Shown piece after piece: positions 1-7,948 of a stretch of 64,000 bases of DNA. Origin of the DNA: Brevundimonas fluminis (GTDB lineage Bacteria > Pseudomonadota > Alphaproteobacteria > Caulobacterales > Caulobacteraceae); assembly GCF_003934285.1 (NCBI RefSeq), contig NZ_RQWJ01000004.1, forward strand, positions 372,001-436,000, given 5' to 3'. Within the stretch, counting starts at the first letter, position 1. The number at the start of each line of letters is the position of its first letter. A model generated the notes under the pieces. The model worked only from the letters and a program-made list of their open reading frames with translations, was not told the DNA's origin and searched no databases. A program made the translations under genes and the position numbers.

Positions 1-72
1 GCCGCCGCCGACGTCGCCAACTTCGCGACCGGCGGCGCGACGCTCACCCTGTTCGCCACGCGGCCCGGCTGA
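1..72 (+). CDS. C-terminal end of an unidentified protein (partial)
   Basis: Frame 1 is open from the first base and ends in TGA at 70-72. It gives only 23 residues, ending in LTLFATRPG. The beginning lies outside the window, so no family can be assigned. The frame is read as coding because it uses the GC-rich codon pattern of the region and stops 2 bases before the convergent lipoprotein gene on the other strand, the same tight convergent packing seen at other junctions here. Function unknown. Confidence 0.45.
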   Translation, partial: AAADVANFATGGATLTLFATRPG

Positions 73-74
73 GC

Positions 75-854
75 TCAGCCCGGTTTGCGGAAGCGATAGA
101 CGAACTGGTCCGTGCGATAGCGGATGCGCTCGTCGAAGACGTTGATGGTCCGGTCGTCTTCCGCATTGCGGATGGCGTCGCTCTCGCCGTCGAAGACGAA
201 GCCCGCGGCCTCGACCTCGCGCTTCAGGAACTCGCCCTCGATCCGGTGCAGCGACTGGACCTCGGTGTTTCCGGTGCCGTCACGACCCGCATGGTCGATG
301 ACGACGTAGTATCCGCCCGGCTTCAGCGCGTCGTACACGGCCTTGTTCATCCGGTTCACGTCCACGCCGAAGGCCGGGATGTGGAAGTCATGGTACTCCT
401 GCACCATGAAGACCGCGTCCAGCGGCTCCGGGAAGGTCATGGCGTCCAGCGCCCCCTCCATCGCCACCACGTTCGGATAGGCGGCGGCCAGACCCTGCGC
501 CAGCGGCGTCTCGCGCGTCGCCGTCCGCGTCGGGACGAAGGCGTAGACCCGACCGTTCGGCCCGACGACATTGGCGAACAGGCGGGTGAAGTACCCCTCC
601 TCCGGCCGGATGTCGGCGACCCGGTCGCCGGGCTTCATCCCGACCAGATCCATCATGGCGACGGGCTCCCGCGCCGCGTCCCGCGCCACCTCGTCCGCGG
701 GGCGGCGCGGATCGGCCAGGGCAGCGGCATAGGTCGCGTCCGAGTCGAAGTGCGAGACGTGCACTCCGGACCCGCCGTCGTGACCGGTCACGTTGATCAC
801 CATGCAGCCCGCAAGGGCCATGGCTCCGCCGAGGGCGAGGATGAGGGTGCGCAT
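75..854 (-). CDS. Class I SAM-dependent methyltransferase-like lipoprotein
   Basis: A 259-residue protein starting at the ATG at 854, which has GGAGA about 7 bases upstream. An upstream in-frame start at 908 exists but would bury the signal peptide. Residues 1-17 form a lipoprotein signal ending in the lipobox LAGC. The rest resembles the secreted methyltransferases of Proteobacteria: MKPGDRVADIRPEEGYFTR occupies the SAM-binding motif I position, followed by an LKPGGYYVVIDH strand typical of class I folds. The usual glycine-rich motif I is degenerate, so catalysis is not certain. The substrate is unknown. Transcribed convergently with the fragment at 1-72. Confidence 0.7.
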   Translation of the reverse strand: MRTLILALGGAMALAGCMVINVTGHDGGSGVHVSHFDSDATYAAALADPRRPADEVARDAAREPVAMMDLVGMKPGDRVADIRPEEGYFTRLFANVVGPNGRVYAFVPTRTATRETPLAQGLAAAYPNVVAMEGALDAMTFPEPLDAVFMVQEYHDFHIPAFGVDVNRMNKAVYDALKPGGYYVVIDHAGRDGTGNTEVQSLHRIEGEFLKREVEAAGFVFDGESDAIRNAEDDRTINVFDERIRYRTDQFVYRFRKPG

Positions 855-911
855 CGAGGTCTCCTGAACGGCCCGCGCCATCTGCGCGCGGAACGCAGTT
901 CGGAGCAAGCC

Positions 912-1964
912 TCAGCCCAGCGGGGTCCACTCCTGATCGGCCGGCAGCGGCGCGAACAGCGCCTCCACTTCCGCGTCCGACACGTCCGCCAGCGTCTCCG
1001 GCTTCCACCTCGGCTGACCGTCCTTGTCGACGATCACCGACCGCACGCCCTCCTGGAAGTCATGCGTACGCACCACGCGGCCCCCCAGCCGGTACTCCAT
1101 GGCCATGTTCGCCGCGAAGTCGGCCATGCCGCGGCCGAGCCGCAGCTGGCGCAGGGTCACCTTCAGCGACTGGGGCGACTTGGTCTTCAGCGTCGCCAGC
1201 TGTGCGAGGGCCCACTCCGTCCCCTCGGCCTCCAGCGCGGCGAAGATCGCCTCCACCGTGTTGTGGGCGAACAGGCGGTCGATGGCCTCGACGTGCGGGC
1301 CCACCGTCGGCTCGCCGGGATCGTCCTCCAGCCCGTCGGCCACGTCGGCCGGATGCGCCGGATCCGTCTTCAGGATGGCATGGAAGGCCTCGATCGCGTC
1401 GGACGGCAGGTAATGGCTGTGGATGCCCAGGAACACCGTGTCCGCCGCCTTCAGCCGCGCCCCCGTCAGAGCCAGCCATGTCCCCGTCTCGCCCGGGAGG
1501 CGCGACAGGAACCAGCCGCCGCCGACGTCGGGGAACAGGCCGATCCCCGTCTCCGGCATGGCATAGGTCGTCCGTTCCGTGGCGATGCGCACCTCGGCCG
1601 GCTCGCTGATTCCCACGCCTCCGCCCATGACGATGCCGTCCACGATGGCCGTGATCGGCTTCGGGTACTCGAACATCAGGTGGTTCAGCCGGTACTCGGT
1701 CAGGAAGAAGGCCCGGGCCTCCGCCGCGTCCCCCGCCCCGCTCTCGGCGATCATGCGGATGTCGCCGCCGGCGCAGAAGCCGCGCTCGCCCGCATGGTCG
1801 ATCAGCACCGACTTGACCGCAGGATCCTCACGCCACGCCAGCAGCGCCGCCGTCATCGCCTCGCACATGGCCTTGTTCAGCGCATGCAGCGCCTTGGGCC
1901 GGTTCAGGGTGAGGCGTCCGACCCCGGACTGGACGCGGGTCAGGACTTCAGGCTCGTCGATCAT
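912..1964 (-). CDS. 3-hydroxyisobutyryl-CoA hydrolase (enoyl-CoA hydratase/isomerase family)
   Basis: A 350-residue crotonase-fold protein of the length usual for 3-hydroxyisobutyryl-CoA hydrolase. It would hydrolyse 3-hydroxyisobutyryl-CoA in valine breakdown. Visible family features are the oxyanion-hole segment GERGFCAGGDIR near residue 65, the second oxyanion segment VMGGGVGIS near 112, and PETGIGLFPDVGGG near 137, where HIBCH enzymes carry the catalytic acidic residues. The neighbourhood agrees: an isobutyryl-CoA dehydrogenase at 2782-3921 and a 3-hydroxyisobutyrate dehydrogenase at 6410-7300 catalyse steps before and after it. A generic enoyl-CoA hydratase is less likely given the length and C-terminal half. 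Confidence 0.85.
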   Translation of the reverse strand: MIDEPEVLTRVQSGVGRLTLNRPKALHALNKAMCEAMTAALLAWREDPAVKSVLIDHAGERGFCAGGDIRMIAESGAGDAAEARAFFLTEYRLNHLMFEYPKPITAIVDGIVMGGGVGISEPAEVRIATERTTYAMPETGIGLFPDVGGGWFLSRLPGETGTWLALTGARLKAADTVFLGIHSHYLPSDAIEAFHAILKTDPAHPADVADGLEDDPGEPTVGPHVEAIDRLFAHNTVEAIFAALEAEGTEWALAQLATLKTKSPQSLKVTLRQLRLGRGMADFAANMAMEYRLGGRVVRTHDFQEGVRSVIVDKDGQPRWKPETLADVSDAEVEALFAPLPADQEWTPLG

Positions 1965-2003
1965 GCGCGCCGGAATAGGCGGCGTCGCCGGAACGGTAAA
2001 GGC

Positions 2004-2705
2004 TCAGCCGGCCGGGGTGACGCTCAGCTGGTAGGGAATGTAGAGCATCAGCTCCAGCGGCCCCGCCTGACGCCAGGTCACCTGCCGCGACAGGCCCGTC
2101 ACTTCGACGCCATAGGCCGGGCCGAACGCCGCCGCCGTGGTCCCCGCGTCCGCCGCGATCGCGGCCAGCACGACCGGGCGATACTGGTCGGGCCGGATCA
2201 CGGTCGGCTCCCAGTCGTCCATCAGACGCAGCTCCGTGCGGCCGACCCGCTGGGTCGCCTCGACGAAGGCGCGGATGCGGGCCGAGGCGGCCTCCAGCGT
2301 GTCGCCCTCCGCGATCGGCGTCTTGATGACCAGGGTCACGGCGCTGGTGTCCGGCCGACCGTCGTCGCTGTGGAAGCGCAGGGTCGGGATCATGCGCGCG
2401 TCGAAGTCGGCGACGTTGCCGCCCGAATCCAGCCCCAGCTCGATCGAGGCGTCCAGTCCCGCCGCCCGCGCCATGGCGGCCAGCGTCTGGGTGATCTCGC
2501 TGCGCCGCTGCGCCGCCTCGCGGGTGTCGCAGGCCACGCGGACCGACACCACCAGATTGTCGGCTCGGCGGGACACCTGGACGTTCGGAAACTCGGCCTG
2601 GCTGGAATAGCCGCGGCTGGAATTGGCGCTGAAGCGGAATTCCTGGGCCTGGACCGCACCGGCGAGCAGGCAGGCGACGGCGGCGAGCGGGATCATGAGA
2701 CGCAT
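2004..2705 (-). CDS. Secreted protein, possibly SIMPL (DUF541)-like
   Basis: A 233-residue protein with a Sec signal peptide (MRLMIPLAAVACLLAGAVQA, cleavage about residue 20) and no further membrane segment, so probably periplasmic. The start has GGAG 8 bases upstream. The alternation of short beta-strand-like stretches with a helical segment (around residues 60-85) and a late AAAFGPAYGVEVTGLSRQV segment recalls SIMPL/DUF541 proteins, but no diagnostic motif is visible and the assignment is weak. It sits between two valine-catabolic genes on the same strand, with 39-76 base gaps. Confidence 0.6.
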   Translation of the reverse strand: MRLMIPLAAVACLLAGAVQAQEFRFSANSSRGYSSQAEFPNVQVSRRADNLVVSVRVACDTREAAQRRSEITQTLAAMARAAGLDASIELGLDSGGNVADFDARMIPTLRFHSDDGRPDTSAVTLVIKTPIAEGDTLEAASARIRAFVEATQRVGRTELRLMDDWEPTVIRPDQYRPVVLAAIAADAGTTAAAFGPAYGVEVTGLSRQVTWRQAGPLELMLYIPYQLSVTPAG

Positions 2706-2781
2706 GGCGGTGGCTCCGTTCTGTCAAAGCCATCCCGCCACGTTCCGGCGTCGCCGTATGCCGACGAAAGCTGACGCCTCT

Positions 2782-3921
2782 TTATTGCCGCATCATCTCC
2801 CGCGCCGTGATCACGCGCATGATCTCGTTCGTGCCTTCCAGGATGCGGTGGACGCGCAGGTCGCGGACGATCCGTTCAAGCGGATAGTCCTTCAGATAGC
2901 CGTAGCCGCCGTGCATCTGCAGGGCTTCGTCGGCGATCTCGAAGCACAGGTCCGTGGCCATGCGCTTGGCCATGGCGCACCACTTGGTCTTCTCCGGATG
3001 CCCCGTGTCGATGGCCCAGGCGCCGCGCAGGACCATCAGGCGGCAGGCCTCCAGCTGGGTCGCCATGTCCGCGAGCTTGAATTGGATGTTCTGGAATTCG
3101 TTCAGCGACTTGCCGAACTGCTTTCGTGTGGCGACATAGGCCTGCGCCGTCTCCAGCGCCAGCCGCGCCCCGCCCAGCGAGCAGGCCGCGATGTTCAGCC
3201 GCCCGCCGTCCAGACCCATCATGGCGTAGCGGAAGCCGTCGCCCTCCTTGCCCAGCAGGTTGGACGTCGGAATGCGGCAGTCGTCGAAGCTGACGATGGC
3301 CGTGGGCTGGCTGTTCCAGCCCATCTTCTTCTCCTGCGCCCCGAACGACAGGCCCGGCGTGCCCAGGTCGACGACGAAGGCCGAGATGCCCTTGGGCCCG
3401 GCCTCCCCGGTCCGCGCCATGACCACATAGACGTCGCTGGTCCCTGCGCCGGAGATGAAGGCCTTGGACCCGTTCAGCACCCAATGGTCGCCGTCGCGCG
3501 TCGCCGTGGTCCGCATCGCCGCCGCGTCGGAGCCCGAGCCCGGCTCCGTCAGGCAGTAGCTGGCGATCTTCTCCATGGTCGTCAGCGCCGGCACGTAGCG
3601 GGCGCGCAGGTCGTCGGAGCCGAAACCGTCGATCATCCACGTGGCCATGTTGTGGATCGAGATGAAGGCCGCCGTCGAGACGTCGCCGCGCGACAGCTCC
3701 TCGAAGATCACCGCCGCCTCGACGCGTCCCAGCGCCATGCCGCCGTGCTCCTCGCCGGCATAGATGGCCGCGAAGCCCATCTCGGCCGCCTGGCGCATGA
3801 CGTCGACGGGGAAGTGTTTGGTCTCGTCCCACTCGGCCGAATGCGGGGCCAGTTCGGCCTCCGCGAAAGCGCGCGCCGCGTCTTGGATGGCGCGCTGGTC
3901 GTCGGTGAGGGCGAAGTCCAT
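2782..3921 (-). CDS. Isobutyryl-CoA dehydrogenase (ACAD8-type acyl-CoA dehydrogenase)
   Basis: A 379-residue acyl-CoA dehydrogenase, the usual length. It would oxidise isobutyryl-CoA to methacrylyl-CoA in valine degradation, passing electrons to ETF. Family signatures are CLTEPGSGSDAAA (FAD/substrate region, about residues 125-137) and RKQFGKSLNEFQ near 265. The C-terminal MHGGYGYLKDYPLER and ILEGTNEIMR contain the catalytic glutamate, E362, in the position used by short-chain and isobutyryl enzymes. The GYLKDYP segment is closer to ACAD8 than to butyryl-CoA dehydrogenase. Related valine genes lie on the same strand. Substrate choice is inferred. Confidence 0.85.
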   Translation of the reverse strand: MDFALTDDQRAIQDAARAFAEAELAPHSAEWDETKHFPVDVMRQAAEMGFAAIYAGEEHGGMALGRVEAAVIFEELSRGDVSTAAFISIHNMATWMIDGFGSDDLRARYVPALTTMEKIASYCLTEPGSGSDAAAMRTTATRDGDHWVLNGSKAFISGAGTSDVYVVMARTGEAGPKGISAFVVDLGTPGLSFGAQEKKMGWNSQPTAIVSFDDCRIPTSNLLGKEGDGFRYAMMGLDGGRLNIAACSLGGARLALETAQAYVATRKQFGKSLNEFQNIQFKLADMATQLEACRLMVLRGAWAIDTGHPEKTKWCAMAKRMATDLCFEIADEALQMHGGYGYLKDYPLERIVRDLRVHRILEGTNEIMRVITAREMMRQ

Positions 3922-4059
3922 ATGTTGCTCCCGCGTGGTCGGCCGTCAGGGCCGGCTCGCACGCCGTGCTTCTATCCAAGCCGTCGCGCGTCGTCACCCT
4001 CGCCGGCTGACGACCGCGTCTGACGTCGGGCCGTGCCAGTCTGCGTCGGTCGCCGGCCC

Positions 4060-4104
4060 GATCCGGACTCTCCGGACTCTCCGGACCCTGTTTTTGAGTC
4101 CGGA
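4060..4104 (+). repeat. Stem-loop repeat element, copy A (hemB leader)
   Basis: Three tandem 9-mers, TCCGGACTC (4062-4070), TCCGGACTC (4071-4079) and TCCGGACCC (4080-4088), are followed by a T-rich stretch and the closing arm GAGTCCGGA (4096-4104). The closing arm can pair perfectly over 9 bp with either the first or the second 9-mer. A second copy lies at 41814-41859. The element is 70 bases upstream of the hemB start and on the same strand. There is no T-tract after the 3' arm, so it is not a standard intrinsic terminator. Confidence 0.75.
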
Positions 4105-4174
4105 CGGCGCCCCCGGCGCCCGGAAGTCACCGGTCCCTGTTCTCCAATGCGGCCAAGCCGCCTATGACGCCGTC

Positions 4175-5179
4175 ATGACCCAGCCGTTCCTGCCCGCCGC
4201 CTTCCCCTTCGCCCGCCCCCGCCGGCTGCGCGCCGCCCCGTGGGTGCGTCGTCTGGTCGCCGAGACGACGCTGACGCCCGCCGATCTGGTCTGGCCGCTG
4301 ATCGTCCACGACGGCAAGGACGACCGCATCCCGGTGCCGTCCATGCCGGGCGTGTTCCGCCTGTCGCCCAGGGCGGCGGCCGAGGCGGCGAAGGAGGCAC
4401 GCGACCTCGGCATCCCCGCCGTCGCCCTGTTCCCCAACGTCGACCCGGCGATCAAGGACGGCGTCGGCACGGGCGCGACCGACCCGGACGGCCTGATCCC
4501 CGACTGCATCAGGGCCATCAAGGACGCGGCGCCCGAGGTCGGCGTGATCACCGACGTCGCGCTGGACTGCTACACCGACCACGGCCACGACGGCGTGCTG
4601 GAGGACGGGCGCATCGTCAACGACGCCAGTCTGGAGCGGCTGGCCGAGCAGGCCTTCATCCAGGCCCACGCGGGCGCCGACGTGGTGGCCCCCTCAGACA
4701 TGATGGACGGCCGGGTCCAGGCGATCCGGGAGGCCCTGGAAGCGAATGGATTTCAGGATGTCCTGATCCTGTCCTACGCCGCCAAATATGCCTCGGCCTT
4801 CTACGGCCCCTATCGCGACGCGGTCGGCTCGGCGAAGCAGCTGACCGGCGACAAGAAGACCTATCAGATGGACTTCGCCAATGGCGACGAGGCCCTGCGC
4901 GAGGTGGCCATGGACCTGTCCGAGGGCGCCGACGCCGTGATGGTCAAGCCGGGGATGCTGTATCTCGACGTCGTCCGGCGCGTGTCCGAGACCTTCCGCG
5001 TCCCCACCTTCGCCTACCAGGTGTCCGGCGAGTACGCGATGATGAAGGCCTCCGCGGCCAACGGCTGGCTGGACGAGGACCGCGCCATCCTCGAAAGCCT
5101 GCACGCCTTCAAACGCGCCGGCGCGGCGGGCGTGCTGACCTATTTCGCGCCCCAGGCGGCGCGGCTTTTGGGCGCATGA
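4175..5179 (+). CDS. hemB: Porphobilinogen synthase (delta-aminolevulinic acid dehydratase)
   Basis: A 334-residue enzyme condensing two 5-aminolevulinates into porphobilinogen for tetrapyrrole synthesis in the cytosol. The ATG at 4175 was chosen because the conserved N-terminus begins there. The frame is open for about 400 bases upstream but is not hemB-like. Active-site lysines are K204 (SYAAKYASAFYGPYRDA) and K258 (VMVKPGMLYLDVV, the Schiff-base lysine). The metal segment reads DVALDCYTDHGHDG, with Ala/Asp where zinc enzymes carry three cysteines, so it belongs to the magnesium-type enzymes. The leader contains a stem-loop repeat shared with ribE, which may be regulatory. Confidence 0.95.
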   Translation: MTQPFLPAAFPFARPRRLRAAPWVRRLVAETTLTPADLVWPLIVHDGKDDRIPVPSMPGVFRLSPRAAAEAAKEARDLGIPAVALFPNVDPAIKDGVGTGATDPDGLIPDCIRAIKDAAPEVGVITDVALDCYTDHGHDGVLEDGRIVNDASLERLAEQAFIQAHAGADVVAPSDMMDGRVQAIREALEANGFQDVLILSYAAKYASAFYGPYRDAVGSAKQLTGDKKTYQMDFANGDEALREVAMDLSEGADAVMVKPGMLYLDVVRRVSETFRVPTFAYQVSGEYAMMKASAANGWLDEDRAILESLHAFKRAGAAGVLTYFAPQAARLLGA

Positions 5180-5252
5180 GCTCCCGACTTGACGGTTAAC
5201 GGCCGCGCTGGGCATACGGCGCTCGCTCAGGTCTGACGCAGGGGGATGCGCC

Positions 5253-5939
5253 ATGTTCGGGTTCGGCAAGAACAAGACCGGGGGCTCCCCGCCGCCCGCT
5301 CCGATTGAGACCGCGCCCGCCCCGGCCGCCACGGAGCCCGCGGTCACGCCCGCCCCGCGCGGACCGACCCCCGACGAGGCGCTGCAACAGCTGCGCGACG
5401 GCAACGCCGCCTTCCTGCGCGGCGAGAACAATCTGGGGCACGTCAAGGCGAACGACCTGGACGACCTGCAGGGCGGCCAGAACCCCATCGCCACCATCGT
5501 CGGCTGCGCCGACAGCCGCACGCCGCCGACCATCCTGTTCAACCAGGGCTTCGGCCGTCTGTTCTCCATCCGCGTCGCGGGCAACACCGTCGACCGGCGC
5601 GGCCTGTCGTCGATCGTCTATGCGGTGAAGCACCTCAAGTGCCCGCTGGTCGTCGTCATGGGTCACACCGGCTGCGGCGCCGTGGCGGCGGCGGAATCCA
5701 TCGTCGACGGCGCGGCGCTGGACCCCTCGCTTGAGGAGATGATCGTGCCGATCATCCCGCCGGTGCTCGCCGCGCGCGCAGGGAACGGATCGCCCGTCGA
5801 GGAGAACGCCCGCTGGGTCGCGCGCAAGCTGGCCACCGCCGACGCCAGCCTGGCCGACGCGGTCGAGGCCGGCACGCTGAAGATCGTCGCCGCCGTGAAG
5901 CAGATGCACTCCGGTGAGGTGAAATTCCTCGACGCCTGA
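5253..5939 (+). CDS. Beta-class carbonic anhydrase
   Basis: A 228-residue beta-carbonic anhydrase interconverting CO2 and bicarbonate. The zinc ligands C85, H138 and C141 lie in VGCADSR and MGHTGCGAV, with the conserved D87/R89 dyad. The first 40 residues are a Pro/Ala-rich low-complexity tail ahead of the catalytic domain. It has no hydrophobic signal core, so the enzyme is probably cytosolic. The start has a GGGGG run just upstream. It follows hemB on the same strand by 73 bases but no functional link is evident. It meets the convergent membrane protein gene 3 bases after its stop. Confidence 0.92.
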   Translation: MFGFGKNKTGGSPPPAPIETAPAPAATEPAVTPAPRGPTPDEALQQLRDGNAAFLRGENNLGHVKANDLDDLQGGQNPIATIVGCADSRTPPTILFNQGFGRLFSIRVAGNTVDRRGLSSIVYAVKHLKCPLVVVMGHTGCGAVAAAESIVDGAALDPSLEEMIVPIIPPVLAARAGNGSPVEENARWVARKLATADASLADAVEAGTLKIVAAVKQMHSGEVKFLDA

Positions 5940-5942
5940 GGC

Positions 5943-6485
5943 TTATTCGTCGCGGAGCTCGAGCGCCGTGTAGGGAGCCTGTCCGCGCTCGATCCGGATC
6001 AGGTCGAGCACGCCCACGATCTGATGTGCCCGCCAGGTGCTGAGGTAATAGGCCAACGCCCCGAGGGTCAGCCCGGCGCCGATCGCCACCACGTGCTGCA
6101 GGTTGTCGCGCGCGAAGCTGACCAGGCTGTCGCCCGCCACCTCGGCGACGATGGCGAGAACCGAAATCGGCACCGTCAGATAGGCGATCACGACCGCCTT
6201 CAGCATCTGCTCCTGGCGGCGGACGTTCAGGTTCGCCAGCGCCGACAGGGCGTCGAACGTGGGCCCGTCGACGTCCGCCAACAAGTCGAAGCTGTCCTGC
6301 GTCGACCTGTTCGCGCGAAAGCCCGTCAGGAAGTCGACCCCCACGTACCCCCACGCCCCCGGCGTGACGAAGCCCGACGGGATCAGGCTCCAGACGCCGA
6401 AAGGCTTCTTCAGGGCGCGCCAGAGCTCCCAGAGCCGCTCGCGATGCGGTCGCTCAGCCGCGCCGCCAGACTCGACGTGTCCCAT
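5943..6485 (-). CDS. Membrane protein of unknown function overlapping the mmsB 3' end
   Basis: A 180-residue protein starting at the ATG at 6485 behind a GGGGGG run. The start lies 76 bases inside the end of the upstream dehydrogenase gene in another frame. Two membrane segments are visible (about residues 96-115 and 131-148), separated by a short polar loop. The N-terminal half (KKPFGVWSLIPSGFVTPGAWGYVG and following) is soluble. The family is not recognised. The overlap suggests translational coupling to the dehydrogenase. An internal start that avoids the overlap cannot be excluded. Confidence 0.65.
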   Translation of the reverse strand: MGHVESGGAAERPHRERLWELWRALKKPFGVWSLIPSGFVTPGAWGYVGVDFLTGFRANRSTQDSFDLLADVDGPTFDALSALANLNVRRQEQMLKAVVIAYLTVPISVLAIVAEVAGDSLVSFARDNLQHVVAIGAGLTLGALAYYLSTWRAHQIVGVLDLIRIERGQAPYTALELRDE

Positions 6486-7300
6486 CGCGATCCCCCCAAC
6501 GCCTGCACCTCGGCATAGAACTGATCGACCAGCGCCGTCAGGGCAAGCCGGCTGCCGTTCCGCCGCGCCTCGTCCAGCACCAGACCGAGGTCCTTGCGCA
6601 TCCAGTCGACCGCGAAGCCGAAGTCGAACTCGCCCCGACACATGGTCGCCCAGCGATTGTCCATCTGCCAGCTCTGCGCCGCGCCCTGCGACACGGCGGC
6701 CAGCACCGCCTCGGGGTCCAGCCCCGCCCGCTCCGTGAAGTGCACCGCTTCCGCGAGGCCCTGGACCACCCCGGCGATGCAGATCTGGTTGACCATCTTG
6801 GTCAGCTGACCGGATCCGGCGGGGCCCATGTGGCGGATCGCCTTGGAATAGGCGCCCAACGCGGGCCGGGCCGTCTCCAGCGCCGCCGCATCGCCCCCGA
6901 CCATGACGCTGAGCTTGCCGGCCTCGGCGCCGGCCTGCCCGCCGGACACGGGGGCATCCAGAAAACGACGGCCGGACGCCTCGGCCAGCGCCGCCATCTC
7001 CCGGGCGACCACGGCCGAAGTCGTCGTGTGATCGACCACGACCGCGTCCGACGCCGTCGCTTCGAGCCCGGACGTCACGCTCCGCCGCACGTCGTCGTCG
7101 TCGCCGACGCACAGGATCAGCAGTTCGGCGCCGTCGGCCGCCGCGGCCGCCGACGCCGCAGCGCGTCCTCCGTGCGCCTCGGCCCAACGCGCGGCCTTCT
7201 CCGGAGACCGGTTGAAGCCCGTCACCTCATGTCCCGCGCGAACCAGATGCCCGGCCATCGGCGCGCCCATGACGCCCAGCCCCACGAAAGCGATCTTCAT
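6410..7300 (-). CDS. mmsB: 3-hydroxyisobutyrate dehydrogenase-type NAD(P)-dependent beta-hydroxyacid dehydrogenase
   Basis: A 296-residue member of the beta-hydroxyacid dehydrogenase family. Domain order is an N-terminal Rossmann fold (IAFVGLGVMGAPMAGHL, residues 3-19), the substrate loop DAPVSGGQAGAEAG near 115, and the catalytic lysine in LTKMVNQICIAG near residue 165, followed by an all-helical domain. It would oxidise 3-hydroxyisobutyrate to methylmalonate semialdehyde, the step after the hydrolase at 912-1964. Tartronate-semialdehyde reductase or another family member is the alternative. The valine-gene neighbours favour MmsB. The gene starts inside the stop of the flavin reductase gene (ATGA overlap). 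Confidence 0.75.
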   Translation of the reverse strand: MKIAFVGLGVMGAPMAGHLVRAGHEVTGFNRSPEKAARWAEAHGGRAAASAAAAADGAELLILCVGDDDDVRRSVTSGLEATASDAVVVDHTTTSAVVAREMAALAEASGRRFLDAPVSGGQAGAEAGKLSVMVGGDAAALETARPALGAYSKAIRHMGPAGSGQLTKMVNQICIAGVVQGLAEAVHFTERAGLDPEAVLAAVSQGAAQSWQMDNRWATMCRGEFDFGFAVDWMRKDLGLVLDEARRNGSRLALTALVDQFYAEVQALGGSRWDTSSLAARLSDRIASGSGSSGAP

Positions 7301-7806
7301 TCCCGGATCTCCGACGAGGCCTGCCCGTAGCGGCCACGGAAATAGGTCAGGGCGTCGCCGTCGGAGGTGTCGAAATCCTCGACGCGTCCGATGACGAGCA
7401 GATGATCTCCCACCTCCGACCGCGCATGGACGGCGCAGTCCAGACGCGCGAGCACGTCCGCCAGGCGCGGTGCGAAGCCGGGCGCGAACGTCGCGTCCTC
7501 GGGCGTCAAGCGACAGTCGCCCCGCGCGAAGCGGTCAGCCCGTTTCGCGTCGTCGGCGCGCAGGACATGCACCGCGAACCGCTCCGCCGCGGCGAAGGCC
7601 GGCATGCGCTCGCTCGTCAGGGCAATCGACCACAGAATGAGGCGTGGCTCCAACGACACCGACGCGAAGGAGTTGGCGGTGATTCCGACCGGTCCGCCGG
7701 GGCCGTCGACCGTCATCACGCAGACGCCCGTCGCGAAGGCGCCCAGGGCGCGGCGGTAGGCCATGGAAGCGGCCGCCAGATCGTCGGGCACGGGTTCGAG
7801 GGACAT
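7297..7806 (-). CDS. Flavin reductase-like domain protein
   Basis: A 169-residue protein from the ATG at 7806 (a GTG at 7815 would add three residues). It matches the flavin-reductase-like fold: FATGVCVMTVDGPGGPVGITANSFASVSLEPRLI at residues 24-57 is the FMN-binding core of the family, followed by FAVHVL and a late HLLVIGRVEDF strand. Such proteins reduce FMN with NAD(P)H, often for a two-component monooxygenase, but no oxygenase gene adjoins it here. It overlaps the next gene, mmsB, by 4 bases (ATGA) and is probably co-translated with it. Confidence 0.82.
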   Translation of the reverse strand: MSLEPVPDDLAAASMAYRRALGAFATGVCVMTVDGPGGPVGITANSFASVSLEPRLILWSIALTSERMPAFAAAERFAVHVLRADDAKRADRFARGDCRLTPEDATFAPGFAPRLADVLARLDCAVHARSEVGDHLLVIGRVEDFDTSDGDALTYFRGRYGQASSEIRE

Positions 7807-7948
7807 GACCCGCACCTAAGGGTCTTCGCTCCGCACCTCAAGCAGCGGCGCCCGAGCACAAGGCCGCAGGGCTCGCCGCTCATGGGAAACGCCACCTTAA
7901 CCCTGTCTCCCCGATCCTTCGGCGGATGTTCCTCGCTCGCAGGTTTCC

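Noticed and set aside
246..2774. Very long plus-strand open frame opposite the methyltransferase and valine genes
   Set aside because: It lies antisense to well-supported genes and reads as Arg/His-rich low-complexity sequence. It is a shadow of GC-rich codon use.
4060..4104. Reading the hemB leader element as an intrinsic terminator
   Set aside because: The T-run is within the loop and not after the 3' arm, and the second copy has no T-tract on its 3' side either.
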